A stretch of 64,000 nt of DNA from NCBI GenBank assembly GCA_031835245.1, contig JAVKOQ010000095.1, positions 117,034 through 181,033 of the forward strand. Direction: 5' to 3'. Position numbers and translations under genes: made by a program. The notes below the pieces were generated by a model. The model was not told where the DNA came from, did not search any database, and saw only the letters and a program-made list of their open reading frames with translations. Shown one piece after another: positions 11,661 to 22,187 of this stretch. The DNA comes from Balamuthia mandrillaris. Lineage: Eukaryota; Discosea; Longamoebia; Balamuthiidae. Every line of letters starts with the position of its first letter. Within the stretch, counting starts at the first letter, position 1.

Positions 11661-14600
11661 ATGAAAGCGCCGGGCACGGGGGCTTCCTCCATGGGTGGCG
11701 GCGGAGTGGAAGAACGACTGAAGCAACTGCAGGCCTTCCTCGATGAGACGCTGCAGAGGCTGAAGGAGAACGAGGCCTCCGTGTCGGAGCAACAACTGGA
11801 AGCGCTCGAGCGGTCGCTCCGCAACTCCGTCTCTGATGTTTTCTCATCCACTGCTGTTGCCTCTTCTGCTTCTTCCGTTCCTTCTTCGCCCAAAAAACAA
11901 CCGAAGAAGAAGAAGAAGAGGCAGAGTTCATCGCCAATGGGAAGTCCTCCCCTACTTCCGAAAAAGTTGACAGAGGCGAATGGATCGAGTGCTCCATCCT
12001 CTCCCTCTTCCTTACGACGAAGCGTCCTTTTTGCTGCTGCTACTACCACTACGACCACCTCTTCTTCTTCTTCTTCTTCGTCATCCTCTGAGCCGCAACA
12101 ACAACAACAACCCAACAAAACAAGAGAAGAAACAGAAGCAGAAGAGAGTGAAAAGAGGAAGAAAGAAAAGAAAGCCAAGAAGAAGAAGCAAAAGAAAATG
12201 AAGTTGAAGCTGAAGAAGAAGAAAAAGAAGGAAGAAGAAGAGAAGAAGGAGACCACGAATCAAACGCAAGAAACAACAAACAAAGAGAAGCGCGAAAAGG
12301 AGGTCGCCAACAAAGCAGGAGAGCAGAACGCAATGCCGACACCCTCTGACGTCCCTTCTCCTTCCATTTTGAACGACACGCCAGCCACTTCCACCTCCGT
12401 TTCTACTTTGACCTCTGTTGCTTCTGTTTCTATTTCTGTTTCTTCTGTTTCTTCAACTCCTATCACTTCTTCTGTGTCCGTCACTTCTTCTGCTTCTTCG
12501 TCTGCTTCTTCTTCTGCGTCTTCTGTTTCGTCTTCTGCTTCCGTCTCTAGAAGTTCGTCTTCTTCGTCACTCATCAAAGACAACAGCTACAAGGAAACGT
12601 TGGAAGCCATTTTGAAGGGAGACCAGAAGAGAAAGCTTTTGTTGGGAGAGATAGAAAGCAAGCCAGAACTACCTCCCAGCGTCGCCCCACCTAGGGTACT
12701 CTTAACCACATTTTTTCTTCTCTGTTCCATAGTTTCCTTCTCTTCTTTTGTTAATCTCTCTCTTCTCCTTCTCTCTTCTCTCTTCTCTCTTCTCTCTTCT
12801 CTCTTCTCTCTTCTCTTCTCTCTTCTCTCTTCTCTCTTCTCTCTTCTCTCTTCTCTCTTCTCTCTTCTCTCTTCTCTTCTCTCTTCTCTCTTCTCTCTTC
12901 TCTCTTCTCTCTTCTATCGGTTCCCTCATATTCTTATGCTCTCCTCTCATCTCTGCTTTCTTGCTATCCTTCTGTATTGGTAACTTTCGTTATAAAGATC
13001 TTTAAGGGCTTGGCTGGTATTAAGATCAAGAAAAAAGTTAAACCAATTATAATGGAAGTGGCTAGGCACAGTTTAGCCTTTGCTTTCTTGCGTTACAAAG
13101 TACATGCTTTCCTATGATTCTTCTCCCACTCTATATGTTCCCTAACAACTATTACTATTAAGGGAGGAGGAAAATTGTATAGACAAACAAGCAAAGAAAA
13201 AGAGGCAATGGCACGATCACCATCCATTCCTAGAGTTCTTTTCGGGGTGCAGCAAGGATGGACTTTCAACTTGCCGCTGAAGAAAGGCAAAGGGCAAGCC
13301 AAGCTGCTTCTTGCTGCCAGTACTCAAAAAGAACTCAACTCGTGGCTCAGTCTCGCTCAGTATGAGCCCAAGGAAAACGTACGTTGAATACGTAAGCAAG
13401 AACATAATGATCGAAAAAAAGATTAAAAACTGATGGTATTGTTATGATAGGAGCCAGAAACACAAATTTGGACAGGCTATCTTTGGTTTAAACGCCACAA
13501 GGAATGGAAGCGATATTACTGCATCGCTAACTACAAACGATTCGAATGGTTTACACCTCCATACTCAGTGGTACCATTTCTCTCGTTTTATTCTCCCTTC
13601 TGTTTCACCTCATCTCACTTCCTTTCCTTCCGTAAAATAGCACAAAGTGCCACTTAGCTTGATAGATATAGATCCAACAAAAACGCAAACGCTAGAACGA
13701 AACGAGCGAAGCAAATACTTCGCCTCAGCTGATGCAGCTTCCTTCTTCATCTCTCAAGTCAAAAACCAGTTCAATACCGAATTCAAGCTGCGAATTACAG
13801 ATGAAGACGACGGAGAACAACAACGAGAAGACAATGTCGAAGAAAAAAAAGACGAAGGAAGAAGGAGTAGAAGCAGTTCTTCTCTAATACGAAAAGATTC
13901 ACAGAGCAACGGAGTTCAAGAGGAAGCAGAAGAACAAACAGAAACAGAAGCAGAGGATGAGGATGATGATTATGAAGAAGGCGATGAAGAAGACGATGAT
14001 GAAGAAGAGGAAGAAGAAGAACATCTCATATTCGTAACGGATAGCATCGCGTCAAGCAAAGGATGGGAGAACGCTATCAAGAAGCAAAAACACCTCAGTA
14101 AGCATTTGTTGCGTGATTCCACAAACGATCAACGTGATGAAGAGACGATCCTCAGTGAAGGCCTTACCCTCGAAGACAAAGATGAAAGTGCTGAAACTGG
14201 AGGTATTTCCAGTCACGGTCTTCAAGAAACGGAAAAGAGTACGTTTTTTCTTTTCCGTCTTCATTTTTAGAGTTTACTTTTAACTTTTTCTTGTTTTTTG
14301 CTGTGCTTTTTCTTGTGGTAATTAGCCACTCAGTTTAGGAATGTAATGCGTCAGTTCCTGGAAGAGGCTGAAGCCTGTCCTACTCCTGCATGTTTGTACC
14401 TCTCGTCATTTCTTCATTCGTCTTTCTTCTGCTCTCTTTGCTCTTTGCTTTCCGCTTTCTTCTTGCCAAAAGAGAAGATTGAAACTAACAAAAAAACACA
14501 CACAATTTTTTTAAAAACCCAAACTACAGGGTATTCAACGTTACCATCCGGCCTGAACGACGGCCATAAACGGGTGATTGCATTGGATGGCGGCGGCCTC

Positions 14601-17005
14601 AAAGTCATGGTGCAGTGCGTGATCCTCGAACGCCTGGCTGAGGTCTTTCCCGACCTCATGCAACGCTGCGACCTCTTCGCCGGTATATCGGCGGGTAGCA
14701 TGGTGGCCTCTGGTCTGGCCACAGGGCGCTCCCCTTCCTTCGTGCGACAATTCTTTGAATTTGTGGGACCAAGAGCGTTCATTCCGAGAGGACGTCTTCG
14801 TTCCGGAATGGGTTTGAGAGAGTGCAAGTTTGATCCAACCAACTTGAAGATCATAGGAGCGGAGCTGTTGAAAGGAAAGCGATTGGGAGAATGCCCCAAG
14901 GGACTGCTCCTGGTTTCATTCTTGTTGGATAACGAATTGGAGGAGGAGACTCACGAGAGAACGTGGGAGGCGCAGGTCTTTCATAACATCCCACAAAAGG
15001 AGTCAGCTGTTCTTCAACCACAGAGACGAAGAGTGCGCAACAACCGATTGATTACTTCTTCGTCATCCTCCTCCTCTTCTTCATCTTCTTTATTATCCAA
15101 TTCTTCGTCGTATTTGAATCGGCCTAAAGACGATGCGGAAGTCGAAAACATCAATAGTACTGGTGATGAGAACAATGTGAGTTTCCCGAGGAAGTTTTCT
15201 CGCAGCCAAAGCATCATCAGGGTGAGAGGTTTGATGGCAGGAGAAAGGGAGAAGAAGACTCCAAGAGTGATGCAAAGCGAGCCTGTGATATCGTCTGTTG
15301 CAGCTACTATTGCGAAAGAAGCACCATCATCCTCTTCTTCTTTGCTCTCACCATCATCAAGCGTCACAAAGAATCGTCTCAGCACTCCGGAACTTCCATC
15401 GCCGCTTCCTTCTTCTGCGGCGGCTTCTGTCATTTCTGCTTCTTCCGCTCGTTCTTCCAGTGAAATTCGTAAACGAAAGAATAGCTTCAATTATTCTTCT
15501 GACAGAGAGAAAAAAGACAAAGACAAAAACAAAGCCAAAGACAAAGACAAAGAAAAAGACATCAGAAAATCAGAAGAAGGAGCATTGTCATCCTCTGCTC
15601 CATCCCTCGAGAAAAAGAAAATGAGAGATACTTCCTCCGCCACGTTAGCATCTTCCTCGCCAGAACTCAATAATGGCAACAACAGTGATAGCAGCGGTTC
15701 TCATTCTTCAACAGCAACCAACCCTCGCTTCAATCGCCCAACTAAAAGACATGCCAGAAACAGAAGCGACGTTGGGCTACATTATCACACGATGAAACCG
15801 ACCCGAAGGGCGACTGCCTTTCCAGCCTCTGCAACAACGGCAACTACACAAGAAGAAGGCGGAACTCCTTCCTCTTCAATGTTGGTGGTTGAACAAAAAA
15901 TGCAAAAGAAAGAAGAACATGATAAAGGGAGATCGGCTACTTTGAGACCGTCACGAAAGCAGAGCGTCATTAACAATGCTGGCCAGAAGAGTGCACCAGC
16001 TCAAAACGCTGCTCAACCCGAGGAAGAGCAATGGGAGATGTATTACAGCGCTGGCAAAGAAGTGTTCCCGAGAGAACTGCTCGACGTTCCCGTGTGGTTT
16101 GTTTTCTTCCCTTTCTTCTGCTCTGTTCTTCCTTCTCATTTTTTTTTGTTGCTTATAGGGATTGCGTATTGGCAAGCGCAGCTGCGCCTACATTCTTTCC
16201 TAGCTACAGGAAACAGGTGGACGGGGCTGTTATGACCAACGACCCGGCTCTCACCGCCATCTGCATGCTTATGAACCAAAACGCAGCCGATCCCAAACAA
16301 CCTCATCAGCTTCATGTTCTTTCCCTTGGCACCGGTACACTCTGCTTCTTTTCTTCTACTCCTACATTTGCCATCTAACACAACACTGTTTAAAAAGGTC
16401 GAGCATCACAATTCATAGATGGTGACCAACACGATTGGGGAATCATGAAGTGGGGACCATGGTTGGCCACCTTGATGATCGAAGGTGGCAGCCTTCACGA
16501 ACAACAATTGAACAGATGTCTCTTAGGCAAAAATTATCATCGAGTGGAGCCTCATTTCTCCAAACCATTACCGATGGATGACGCTTCTTTGCTTCCCGCT
16601 TTGGCAGAGTACGGTAGAACTTTGGATCTAACGGAGACGATAGAATGGATAGAGGAGCATTGGTACAACGAGGAAGAACGAAAAGCCTTACGAGAGAAGC
16701 GAAAGAGCCAGCGAGTTGTTCAATCGATGAAAGAAAAGGAGAAAGAAGAGAAGGAGAAAGAGAAGGAGAAAGAGGAGAAAGAGAAAGAAGAGAAAGGAAA
16801 GAAAGACAAAAAGAAAAAGGGTGTGAGGAAGAGTTGGCTGAAATCGGAGGGAAAACAAAAGAAAAGATCGCCGCGTGCTTCATCTCCTATCAAGGAGAAG
16901 CGAACTCCTCTGAACCGATTGGAAAGAACAGGATCTATGAGAGGAAGCTCTATCGGAGCTTGGTATGGAGCAGGAACCCCTGAACCAGATGAATACTCAG
17001 ATTAA
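11661..17005 (+). CDS. Tandem-PH-domain patatin-like phospholipase
   Basis: An N-terminal coiled coil (VEERLKQLQAFLDETLQRL) precedes a long Ser/Lys-rich region. After an intron with a TCTCTTC repeat come exons of two PH-like domains: first IKIKKKVKPIIMEVARHSLAF, VLFGVQQGWTF and STQKELNSWLSLAQ; then ETQIWTGYLWFKRHKEWKRYY with KVPLSLIDIDP and SSKGWENAIKKQ. The patatin domain starts at about 14530: RVIALDGGGLKVM (oxyanion loop), LFAGISAGSMVASG (GxSxG nucleophile), and after a disordered insert SAAAPTFFPSYRKQVDGAVMTNDPAL (Asp-Gly of the catalytic dyad). Reading continues across every GT-AG join between the PH and patatin exons, so one gene is favoured. The end is a Lys/Glu helix and a basic tail. 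Likely a lipid acyl hydrolase recruited to phosphoinositide membranes; the substrate is unknown. Confidence 0.8.
12753..12913 (+). repeat. Intronic TCTCTTC heptanucleotide repeat
   Basis: About 160 bp of tandem TCTCTTC-like units inside the first long intron of the PH/patatin gene, pyrimidine on the sense strand. Confidence 0.85.
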
Positions 17006-17100
17006 GAAGGTTTTCTTCTTTTTCTTTCTTTCTATTGTTAACAAGCGGAACAAACACTAGCCTTTCACATGTATCTTTTTGGTTTCATCATTGGTTTATT

Positions 17101-18190
17101 TTAGTCTGAGCCAGCGGAAGAAGCAGATGCAGTTTGTTGATTCCTTTTCTCCATCGCTTTCAACACTTGCTTCCTTCTTTTGAGCTCTTTGACGGTTCTC
17201 TTTCTTGGTTTGGAGGTTGCGTCTTCCTCTTCGTCTCTCTCTTTCTCCGCTTCCTTTTTGTTGTTGAACAAAAACATCCTCTCCTCCCTGGCCCTCTCTT
17301 CTATTTCTCTGATCCGCTGCTCCACTAATTCTATTTGCTGCTGTCGTTCTTTGGCTAATCTTCGCTCCATCTCCTCCTCATCCTCCACTAACAGTTCTTC
17401 TCCGAACTTGTGTTGCTTGCGTTTCTTCTCCTCCTTTTTCTTGAGCTTCTTTCCTCTCTTCTTCTCTTGGTAGAGCCGAAACTCTTCGTCCGTTAGCATT
17501 CGTTCCTGCACTTGGATTGCTAATAAGTCTTCCATTGTTATTGCACCTCCATTTACTTCTTCGTCCTCTTCCACTTCTTGTTTCTCTTCGTAGTCTTTTT
17601 GATTCTCTCCATTGTCTTTTGTTTCTCCTGCTTGTTCTTTTTCTCCTTGGTGTTGCTCTTGCTCTTGCTGTTGCTTGCTCTTGCTCTTGCTCTTGCTCTT
17701 GCTCTTGCTCTTGCTCTTGCTCTTGCTCTTGCTCTTGCTCTTGCTCTTGCTCTTGCTCTTGCTCTTGCTCTTGCTCTTGCTCTTGCTCTTGCTCTTGCTC
17801 TTGCTCTTGCTCTTGCTCTTGCTCTTGCTCTTGCTCCTCCTTGCCTAACTTCAGCTCAAATTCCTGTTTTTGCTCCGCCTCTGTTCCTGTCTCCCTACCT
17901 TTCTCCTGCTCTTCTTTCTCTCTTGTGTCTTTGCGAAGCTGTTCTTCTGCCCCGTTGTTTGGAAGTTGAGCCGCTTGTTGTGAAGAAGAAGCGTCCTCGC
18001 TTTCCACCGTTCTAGACACTTGGCCATTGTTCAAGCCCATCGTGGCTTGCTGAGCGCCGGAAAACAAAGAGCATGCACCAGTGTCGGGGTTGCACACAGG
18101 ATCCTCTTCTTGTGCGTGTGCTGTGTGGCGACACATAACCAGGCACCATAGCATGAAGAGACATGAACACAAAGTCAGCTTGCCGCCCAT
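17101..18190 (-). CDS. Secreted Glu-Gln repeat protein with a coiled-coil tail; reading frame slips in the repeat
   Basis: The start at 18190 (MGGKLTLCSCLFMLWCLVMC, then AHAQ) gives a signal peptide with cleavage after AHA. A short Cys-containing segment (DPVCNPDTGACSLF) follows, then Gln/Glu-rich sequence and about 28 Glu-Gln dipeptides encoded by a GAGCAA hexanucleotide repeat. The tail (MEEDEEVNGGAITMEDLLAI, then ERRLAKERQQQIELVEQRI to SASSAGSD, stop at 17101) is a charged coiled coil in another frame. The shift falls at about 17672, where the repeat phase breaks; after it the frame continuing QQQEQEQHQGEKEQ leads smoothly into the tail. Either a sequencing or assembly error in the repeat or a true length polymorphism is likely. 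No family was recognised. Stops of this gene and the PH/patatin gene are 95 bp apart. Confidence 0.65.
17670..17836 (-). repeat. Coding GAGCAA hexanucleotide repeat (Glu-Gln)n
   Basis: About 28 almost perfect copies, written CTTGCT on the + strand. This is the longest coding microsatellite in the window; a two-base phase break sits at its low-coordinate edge. Confidence 0.95.
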
Positions 18191-18243
18191 CCTGTTTGTT
18201 TTTGTTCTTGTTTTATTTTGTTGCACGAAAAGGCGGTTAATAA

Positions 18244-18298
18244 AGGTGTCGACATATTACAGGACGACATGAATGTCAGGTACTGTGTGTCGACATGA
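18244..18298. promoter_or_regulatory. Cluster of TGTCGAC/TGTCGTC sites
   Basis: Two GTCGACAT sites (18248-18255 and 18289-18296) flank an inverted TGTCGTC site (GACGACAT at about 18263-18270), between the start of the Glu-Gln protein (18190) and the stop of the YdeI-like gene (18301). It is probably the promoter or 5' UTR of the Glu-Gln gene. The motif is inferred from recurrence, not from a known factor. Confidence 0.4.
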
Positions 18299-18300
18299 GA

Positions 18301-19329
18301 TTACGATGGTTGGGATTCTTCTTCTTTCTTCTTGTTGGGACCAGCCCAAGAGAGGGCTTTCTTGCCTTGCTCCGCAGCGGCCGCTGTCTCCTCCACCCTC
18401 TTGGCTCTGGTTTGGGGTCTCTTGGCCAGCGAGATCCATCCCAAGATGCTCCGCCTGGCGGAGGGTGCCCAGGACTCGAAATGGGTCCGCCCTTTGCCTC
18501 CATGCCGCTCAAAGGCTGCAGCGAGGTCCTCAGGGATCTCCAAGGCCTCAGCAGAGTCTAGAAGGGACCAGGAACCGTCCTCCTTGGCTCTCTGGATCTT
18601 CTCCAAGCCGGCAGGTTGAAGCAGGCCTTGCTCCTCCAACTTGGCCACCCTCTGCTTGTTGAGCTTGGACCAGACGCTGCCTTTCTTTCTTGGCGTGAAC
18701 AGCTGGGCGCTGCGTTGAGCGTCCCAACTGTTCCACGTGGAGTCGATCCAACCAAAGCAAAGCGCCTCCTCCACGGCTTCGTTGTATGTGACAGAGGGCA
18801 GGTTGCTCCCCTTGCGCATGTAGACCAGCCATATGCCATTGCTGCCGGTGACATGGTTGGCGCAGAGCCACGCTCGCCAGGAGGCGCGTGAGGGAAAGGC
18901 GAGGAGAGGGCGGTCGTCGGTGGCGCTGCGGCCTTTAGGAAGTGGCTCGCTGCCCGATTGTCCTTTGGGATATTCTACCCATGGTGGGTAAGGAGAGGAG
19001 GAGTTAGCAGATACCTTTTCCTCCTCCTCCTCTTCTTCTTCTTGTTCTTGTTCTTCTTCTTCTTCTTCTTCTTCTTCTTCTTCTTCTTCTTCTTCTTTCT
19101 CCGGTTCCTCTTCTTCTTCCGGTTCTTCCTCTGCTTCATAGTTGGAGTCTTCCTCATCTTCTCCGCTGTCTAGGAATTCCTCGGTCTCTTTTTGCTTTTC
19201 TGCTTTGTTTCCATTGCTCACGTACCCGCGACGACGCTTCGAAGTGATGCGATGCTTCTCGGAGCTCCGTTGAGCCTCCGCCTCATTCTCTTCGCTGGTG
19301 TGCTGAACAATTGCGCTCCTTCTTTTCAT
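18301..19329 (-). CDS. YdeI/OmpD-associated family protein with acidic N-terminal region
   Basis: A single uninterrupted exon, unusual here. Residues 1-120 are a basic start then a Glu-rich run (trinucleotide repeat at about 19020-19095). From LLAFPSRASWRAWLCANHV on, it matches the bacterial YdeI/OmpD-associated domain: GIWLVYMRKGS, VTYNEAVEEALCFGWIDS, RSAQLFTPRKKGSVWSKLNK, RVAKLEEQGLLQPAGLEKI, AKEDGSW and the IPEDLAAAFERH tail with SARRSILGWISLAKRPQTRA. The family is common in bacteria and patchy in eukaryotes; its biochemical role is not established. Lack of introns among intron-rich neighbours and the bacterial distribution suggest gene transfer from bacteria, with the acidic leader added later (inference). 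Confidence 0.88.
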   Translation of the reverse strand: MKRRSAIVQHTSEENEAEAQRSSEKHRITSKRRRGYVSNGNKAEKQKETEEFLDSGEDEEDSNYEAEEEPEEEEEPEKEEEEEEEEEEEEEEEQEQEEEEEEEEKVSANSSSPYPPWVEYPKGQSGSEPLPKGRSATDDRPLLAFPSRASWRAWLCANHVTGSNGIWLVYMRKGSNLPSVTYNEAVEEALCFGWIDSTWNSWDAQRSAQLFTPRKKGSVWSKLNKQRVAKLEEQGLLQPAGLEKIQRAKEDGSWSLLDSAEALEIPEDLAAAFERHGGKGRTHFESWAPSARRSILGWISLAKRPQTRAKRVEETAAAAEQGKKALSWAGPNKKKEEESQPS

Positions 19330-19383
19330 TCTTTTCTTTTCCTTTTCGTCCCTTAAAAAAGAATATATTAATTATTATTACGT

Positions 19384-19473
19384 GTTCTTCTTCTTCTTGT
19401 TCTTCTTGTTCTTCTTCTTCTTGTTCTTCTTGTTCTTCTTCTTCTTCTTCTTCTTCTTCTTCTTCTTCTTCTT

Positions 19474-19503
<30 letters not shown>
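19384..19503 (-). repeat. CTT/CTTGTT microsatellite
   Basis: A tract of CTT units with interspersed CTTGTT between the YdeI-like start (19329) and the GST stop (19509); it ends 6 bp before the GST stop codon, so it lies in the GST 3' UTR. On the GST sense strand it is purine-rich. Confidence 0.85.
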
Positions 19504-19504
<1 letters not shown>

Positions 19505-19508
19505 TTGG

Positions 19509-20259
19509 TTAAAAGCTGTAGGGCTTTGAGTCGTAGTATGCCTTGATCTTGGGCAGGTTAGCCAGCTTCTCGTAGGTGGCCTTCACTCGAGGAAAGTGCT
19601 CCAAGCCCTCACGCACGCCCTCCATCCGGAACAAGAAGTGCAACACGACCAGCAGCTGAAGGTCCGCATAGGAGACGTTCTCCCCAACAAAGTAGCCGGT
19701 GCCGTTCTTGGCGAGGGCGCGCTCGAAGAAGCCCAACCATTTGGGCAGGTCCTCCGAGAGGAACTTGCCACGCAGCTCGGCAACTTTGGAGGGGTCCTCC
19801 CCTGGTGGTGCGAACACAGCCTTGCCACCGCATAAACCAAACTCGCCAATGCCTTCGTTGAACATGTCGATCAGAGCAGCTTCCGTCTCGTTCGTACCTT
19901 TTTGTTGGGAGCGGAGGCAGTTTGACGGAGAGGACATAAAGAAGAGTCAAACTGAAAAGAGGAGTAACAGAACCGAACCATTGAAGCCATGCTTTTGGGC
20001 AAGGCAGCGAGTGATAGCGTTGCTTTGGACGAGGTCAAGCCCGGCTTCGGGGTCCTGGTACCGTGGCACCTGGCCAAAGGCCAAGGCCTCGCCGTGCTGG
20101 CTCTTGTACTCCCCCCAATCTCCGCCCTCGGAGCCATGGAACGACAGGCCCACCCACTCGTAGTCTGTACCGGCCAGCTCCAAGATCAGGCGGGGGACCT
20201 CACCTCTACCAGCAAAGTTGAAGTACGTGAGCGTGGGCTTGGTGCCGGACATCCTCATC
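19509..20259 (-). CDS. Glutathione S-transferase, sigma/Nu-like cytosolic class
   Basis: Conjugates glutathione to electrophiles or isomerises prostaglandin-like lipids. Exon 1 starts at 20259 (MRMSGTKPTLTYFNFAGRGE): the YFNFAGRGEVPRLILELAG motif carries the catalytic Tyr of the thioredoxin-like domain, with FGQVPRYQD and QSNAITRCLAQKHGFNG (cis-Pro and Gln-Ser of the glutathione site). One intron (AATG|GTTCGG to AAAAAG|GTACG, about 19980-19897) joins FNG to TNETEAALIDMF. Exon 2 is the all-helical domain: FFERALAKNGTGYFVGENVS, YADLQLLVVLHFLF, ending YDSKPYSF. The normal length of about 210 residues looks complete. Met 3 is an equally good start. Confidence 0.92.
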
Positions 20260-20592
20260 TTGCTTGTAAATTTGTGTCGACAAATTATTAAATTAATACC
20301 TGGAAAAGTTTCTCCTGAAAAATTGAAAATAATCACTGAAATAAACGATTTTCGAATAATTGTCAAAAAAGGAGTAAATTTTGACTAACCTTTAAATCGT
20401 GTCGTCTTGAAATAGCTATTGTACTGTGCAGATAAGCTGAAGCAAAAAAGCAGAAATCGAGCAGCCTTATCCACGCATTTTTTTGTTTGTTGGCAGAAAA
20501 CCAAAAAAAAAAAGTAGTGAAGAAAGAAAGTAGTTAGTGGTGGTGGGGAGAGAGAGAGAACCAACAAACGACAAAAAACAAATTCGCCTAGC
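20260..20592. promoter_or_regulatory. Bidirectional promoter, GST / RPN12
   Basis: 333 bp between the divergent starts. It contains TTTGTGTCGACAAATTATT (about 20273-20290), an imperfect palindrome around GTCGAC just upstream of the GST ATG, and TGTCGTCTTGAA at 20400-20411, identical over 12 nt to a site at 46551-46562 upstream of another gene. It also has a poly-A run near 20506. No gene was seen. Confidence 0.5.
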
Positions 20593-21792
20593 ATGGCTTC
20601 GATCGGTGAGGTGACCCAGAAATTCAACGCTTTTAGGGATGAGGTGAAGAGCAGCAACACCAACCTCGAGCAGGCCTCGCAGATGCTCACGGACCTCAAA
20701 GTACTTGCTTGTTTTTTTTTTTCCCTGCCAGTGGCTTTCTGTTTCGAACGCCTTTTTAATCTCTCTCTTAATCTGAATCTTACACAAAGATCTTGATGAC
20801 CAACTTCACATTCTTGTTGCCTGGAAAAGATGTCTCCCCAGAAGCTCTCAGAGAAGCCTTCATCTCAAGTACGTGGCAAAGCATCACAAACTTCACTATT
20901 TTTTTTGTTCAGCTGAAGATTTGACCTTTTTTTCCTCCTCCTCCTTCGATCAAAAAGGGGAAATATTGGAACATGCGGTCTTGTTATCAGTGAAGCAACG
21001 GGACCCTGCCTCGTTTGAACGCCATCTCGCTCAACTCAAAACTTACTATGACTCAAAGTAATACGCCTACTCTGCTCTCCCTCTCTCGCTTCGTTCTCTG
21101 CCTCTTTCGTCTGTTCTCTTTTCTCTTTTGTTGTTCTTCTTCCTTCTTGTTCTATTTTCTAAAGTCGCATTGTTGTCTGCTTTTTCCTCTTTGCCATATC
21201 AGCCGCTTCAAAGATCTTCCTCCTTCACCTCTCCAATACACCATCTTGGGATTGAACCTGCTTCGCCTGTTGGCGCTGAACCGCATCTCTGACTTTCACA
21301 CAGAGCTGGAGCTGATCCCGGTAGAGCAACACGAGAATGTCTACATCAAACACCCTGTCATGTTGGAGCAGTACATTATGGAGGGTTCCTACAACAAAGT
21401 CTTTGAGGCGGCCAAAGACGTCCCCTCTGATACTTATTCCTTCTTCATGGAGTACTTGTTGGAGACTAGACTTAAGTAACTTCTCTCTCTCTCTCTCACT
21501 CTCTTCTCTCTCTCTCTCACTCTCTCTCACTCTCTCTCTCTCTTTCGCTCTCTCACTCTCTCTCTCTCTCTCTTTCGCTCTCTCTTTCTCTCTCTCTCTC
21601 TTTCGCTCTCTCTTTCTCTCTCTCTCTCGTTCTGTTTTTTGTTTGGTTGAATGCTCATTTATATGGTCATAAAAGAGATGAAATTGCAGAATGCAGTGAA
21701 AAGGCATATGAATCTCTTTCAGTAAAGGCTGCCCAAGAGCTTTTACACTTTAGGGACAGCGAGTCTCTCCTCTCTTATGCTGCTGAGGTTCG

Positions 21793-21828
<36 letters not shown>

Positions 21829-22020
21829 AAGCGGCTTTCTTGTCGAGAAGACTTTCTCATTCGTTTCCATTGTGCTAAAAAAAACACGCAGAGAGGATGG
21901 GAGGTAGTGGGCGATACGATTAATCTTCAAAAGAAAAAGGAGGAGCTGCCTCAGATCCCCTCCATCAATGTAATCGGCCAGACCCTCGCCTACGCCAAAG
22001 AGCTTGAACGCATTGTCTAG
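20593..22020 (+). CDS. RPN12: 26S proteasome regulatory subunit Rpn12 (PSMD8)
   Basis: A lid subunit of the 19S regulatory particle, needed late in lid assembly. Exons by eye: 20593-20700, 20790-20868, about 20957-21058, about 21203-21475, about 21675-21787 and about 21892-22020. The product reads SIGEVTQKFNAFRDEVKSS, then ILMTNFTFLLPG, REILEHAVLLSVKQRDPASF, ERHLAQLKTYYDSKR, YTILGLNLLRLLALNRISDF, HTELELIP, YIKHPVMLEQYIMEGSYNKV, FFMEYLLETRL, RDEIAECSEKAY and a C-terminal PCI part ending AKELERIV. It is full length and highly conserved. Introns 4 and 5 carry CT repeats on the sense strand. Its stop is 167 bp from the convergent oxygenase stop. Confidence 0.95.
21480..21630 (+). repeat. Intronic CT-rich repeat in RPN12
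   Basis: About 150 bp of CTCTCT interrupted by CACTCT and TTCGCT units, starting straight after the donor at 21478 and filling most of the intron. Confidence 0.85.
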
Positions 22021-22125
22021 AAAGGTGGTTATATTCTTCGTTTTAATATTACAAACGCAAACATAAGGTTTTTCCTTTTTTCCCTTTTTTTTTTTGGTGC
22101 TTCCTCTGTTCTTCTCCCTGTCATC

Positions 22126-22169
<44 letters not shown>

Positions 22170-22187
22170 CTCTTCAGAGCATCATGG

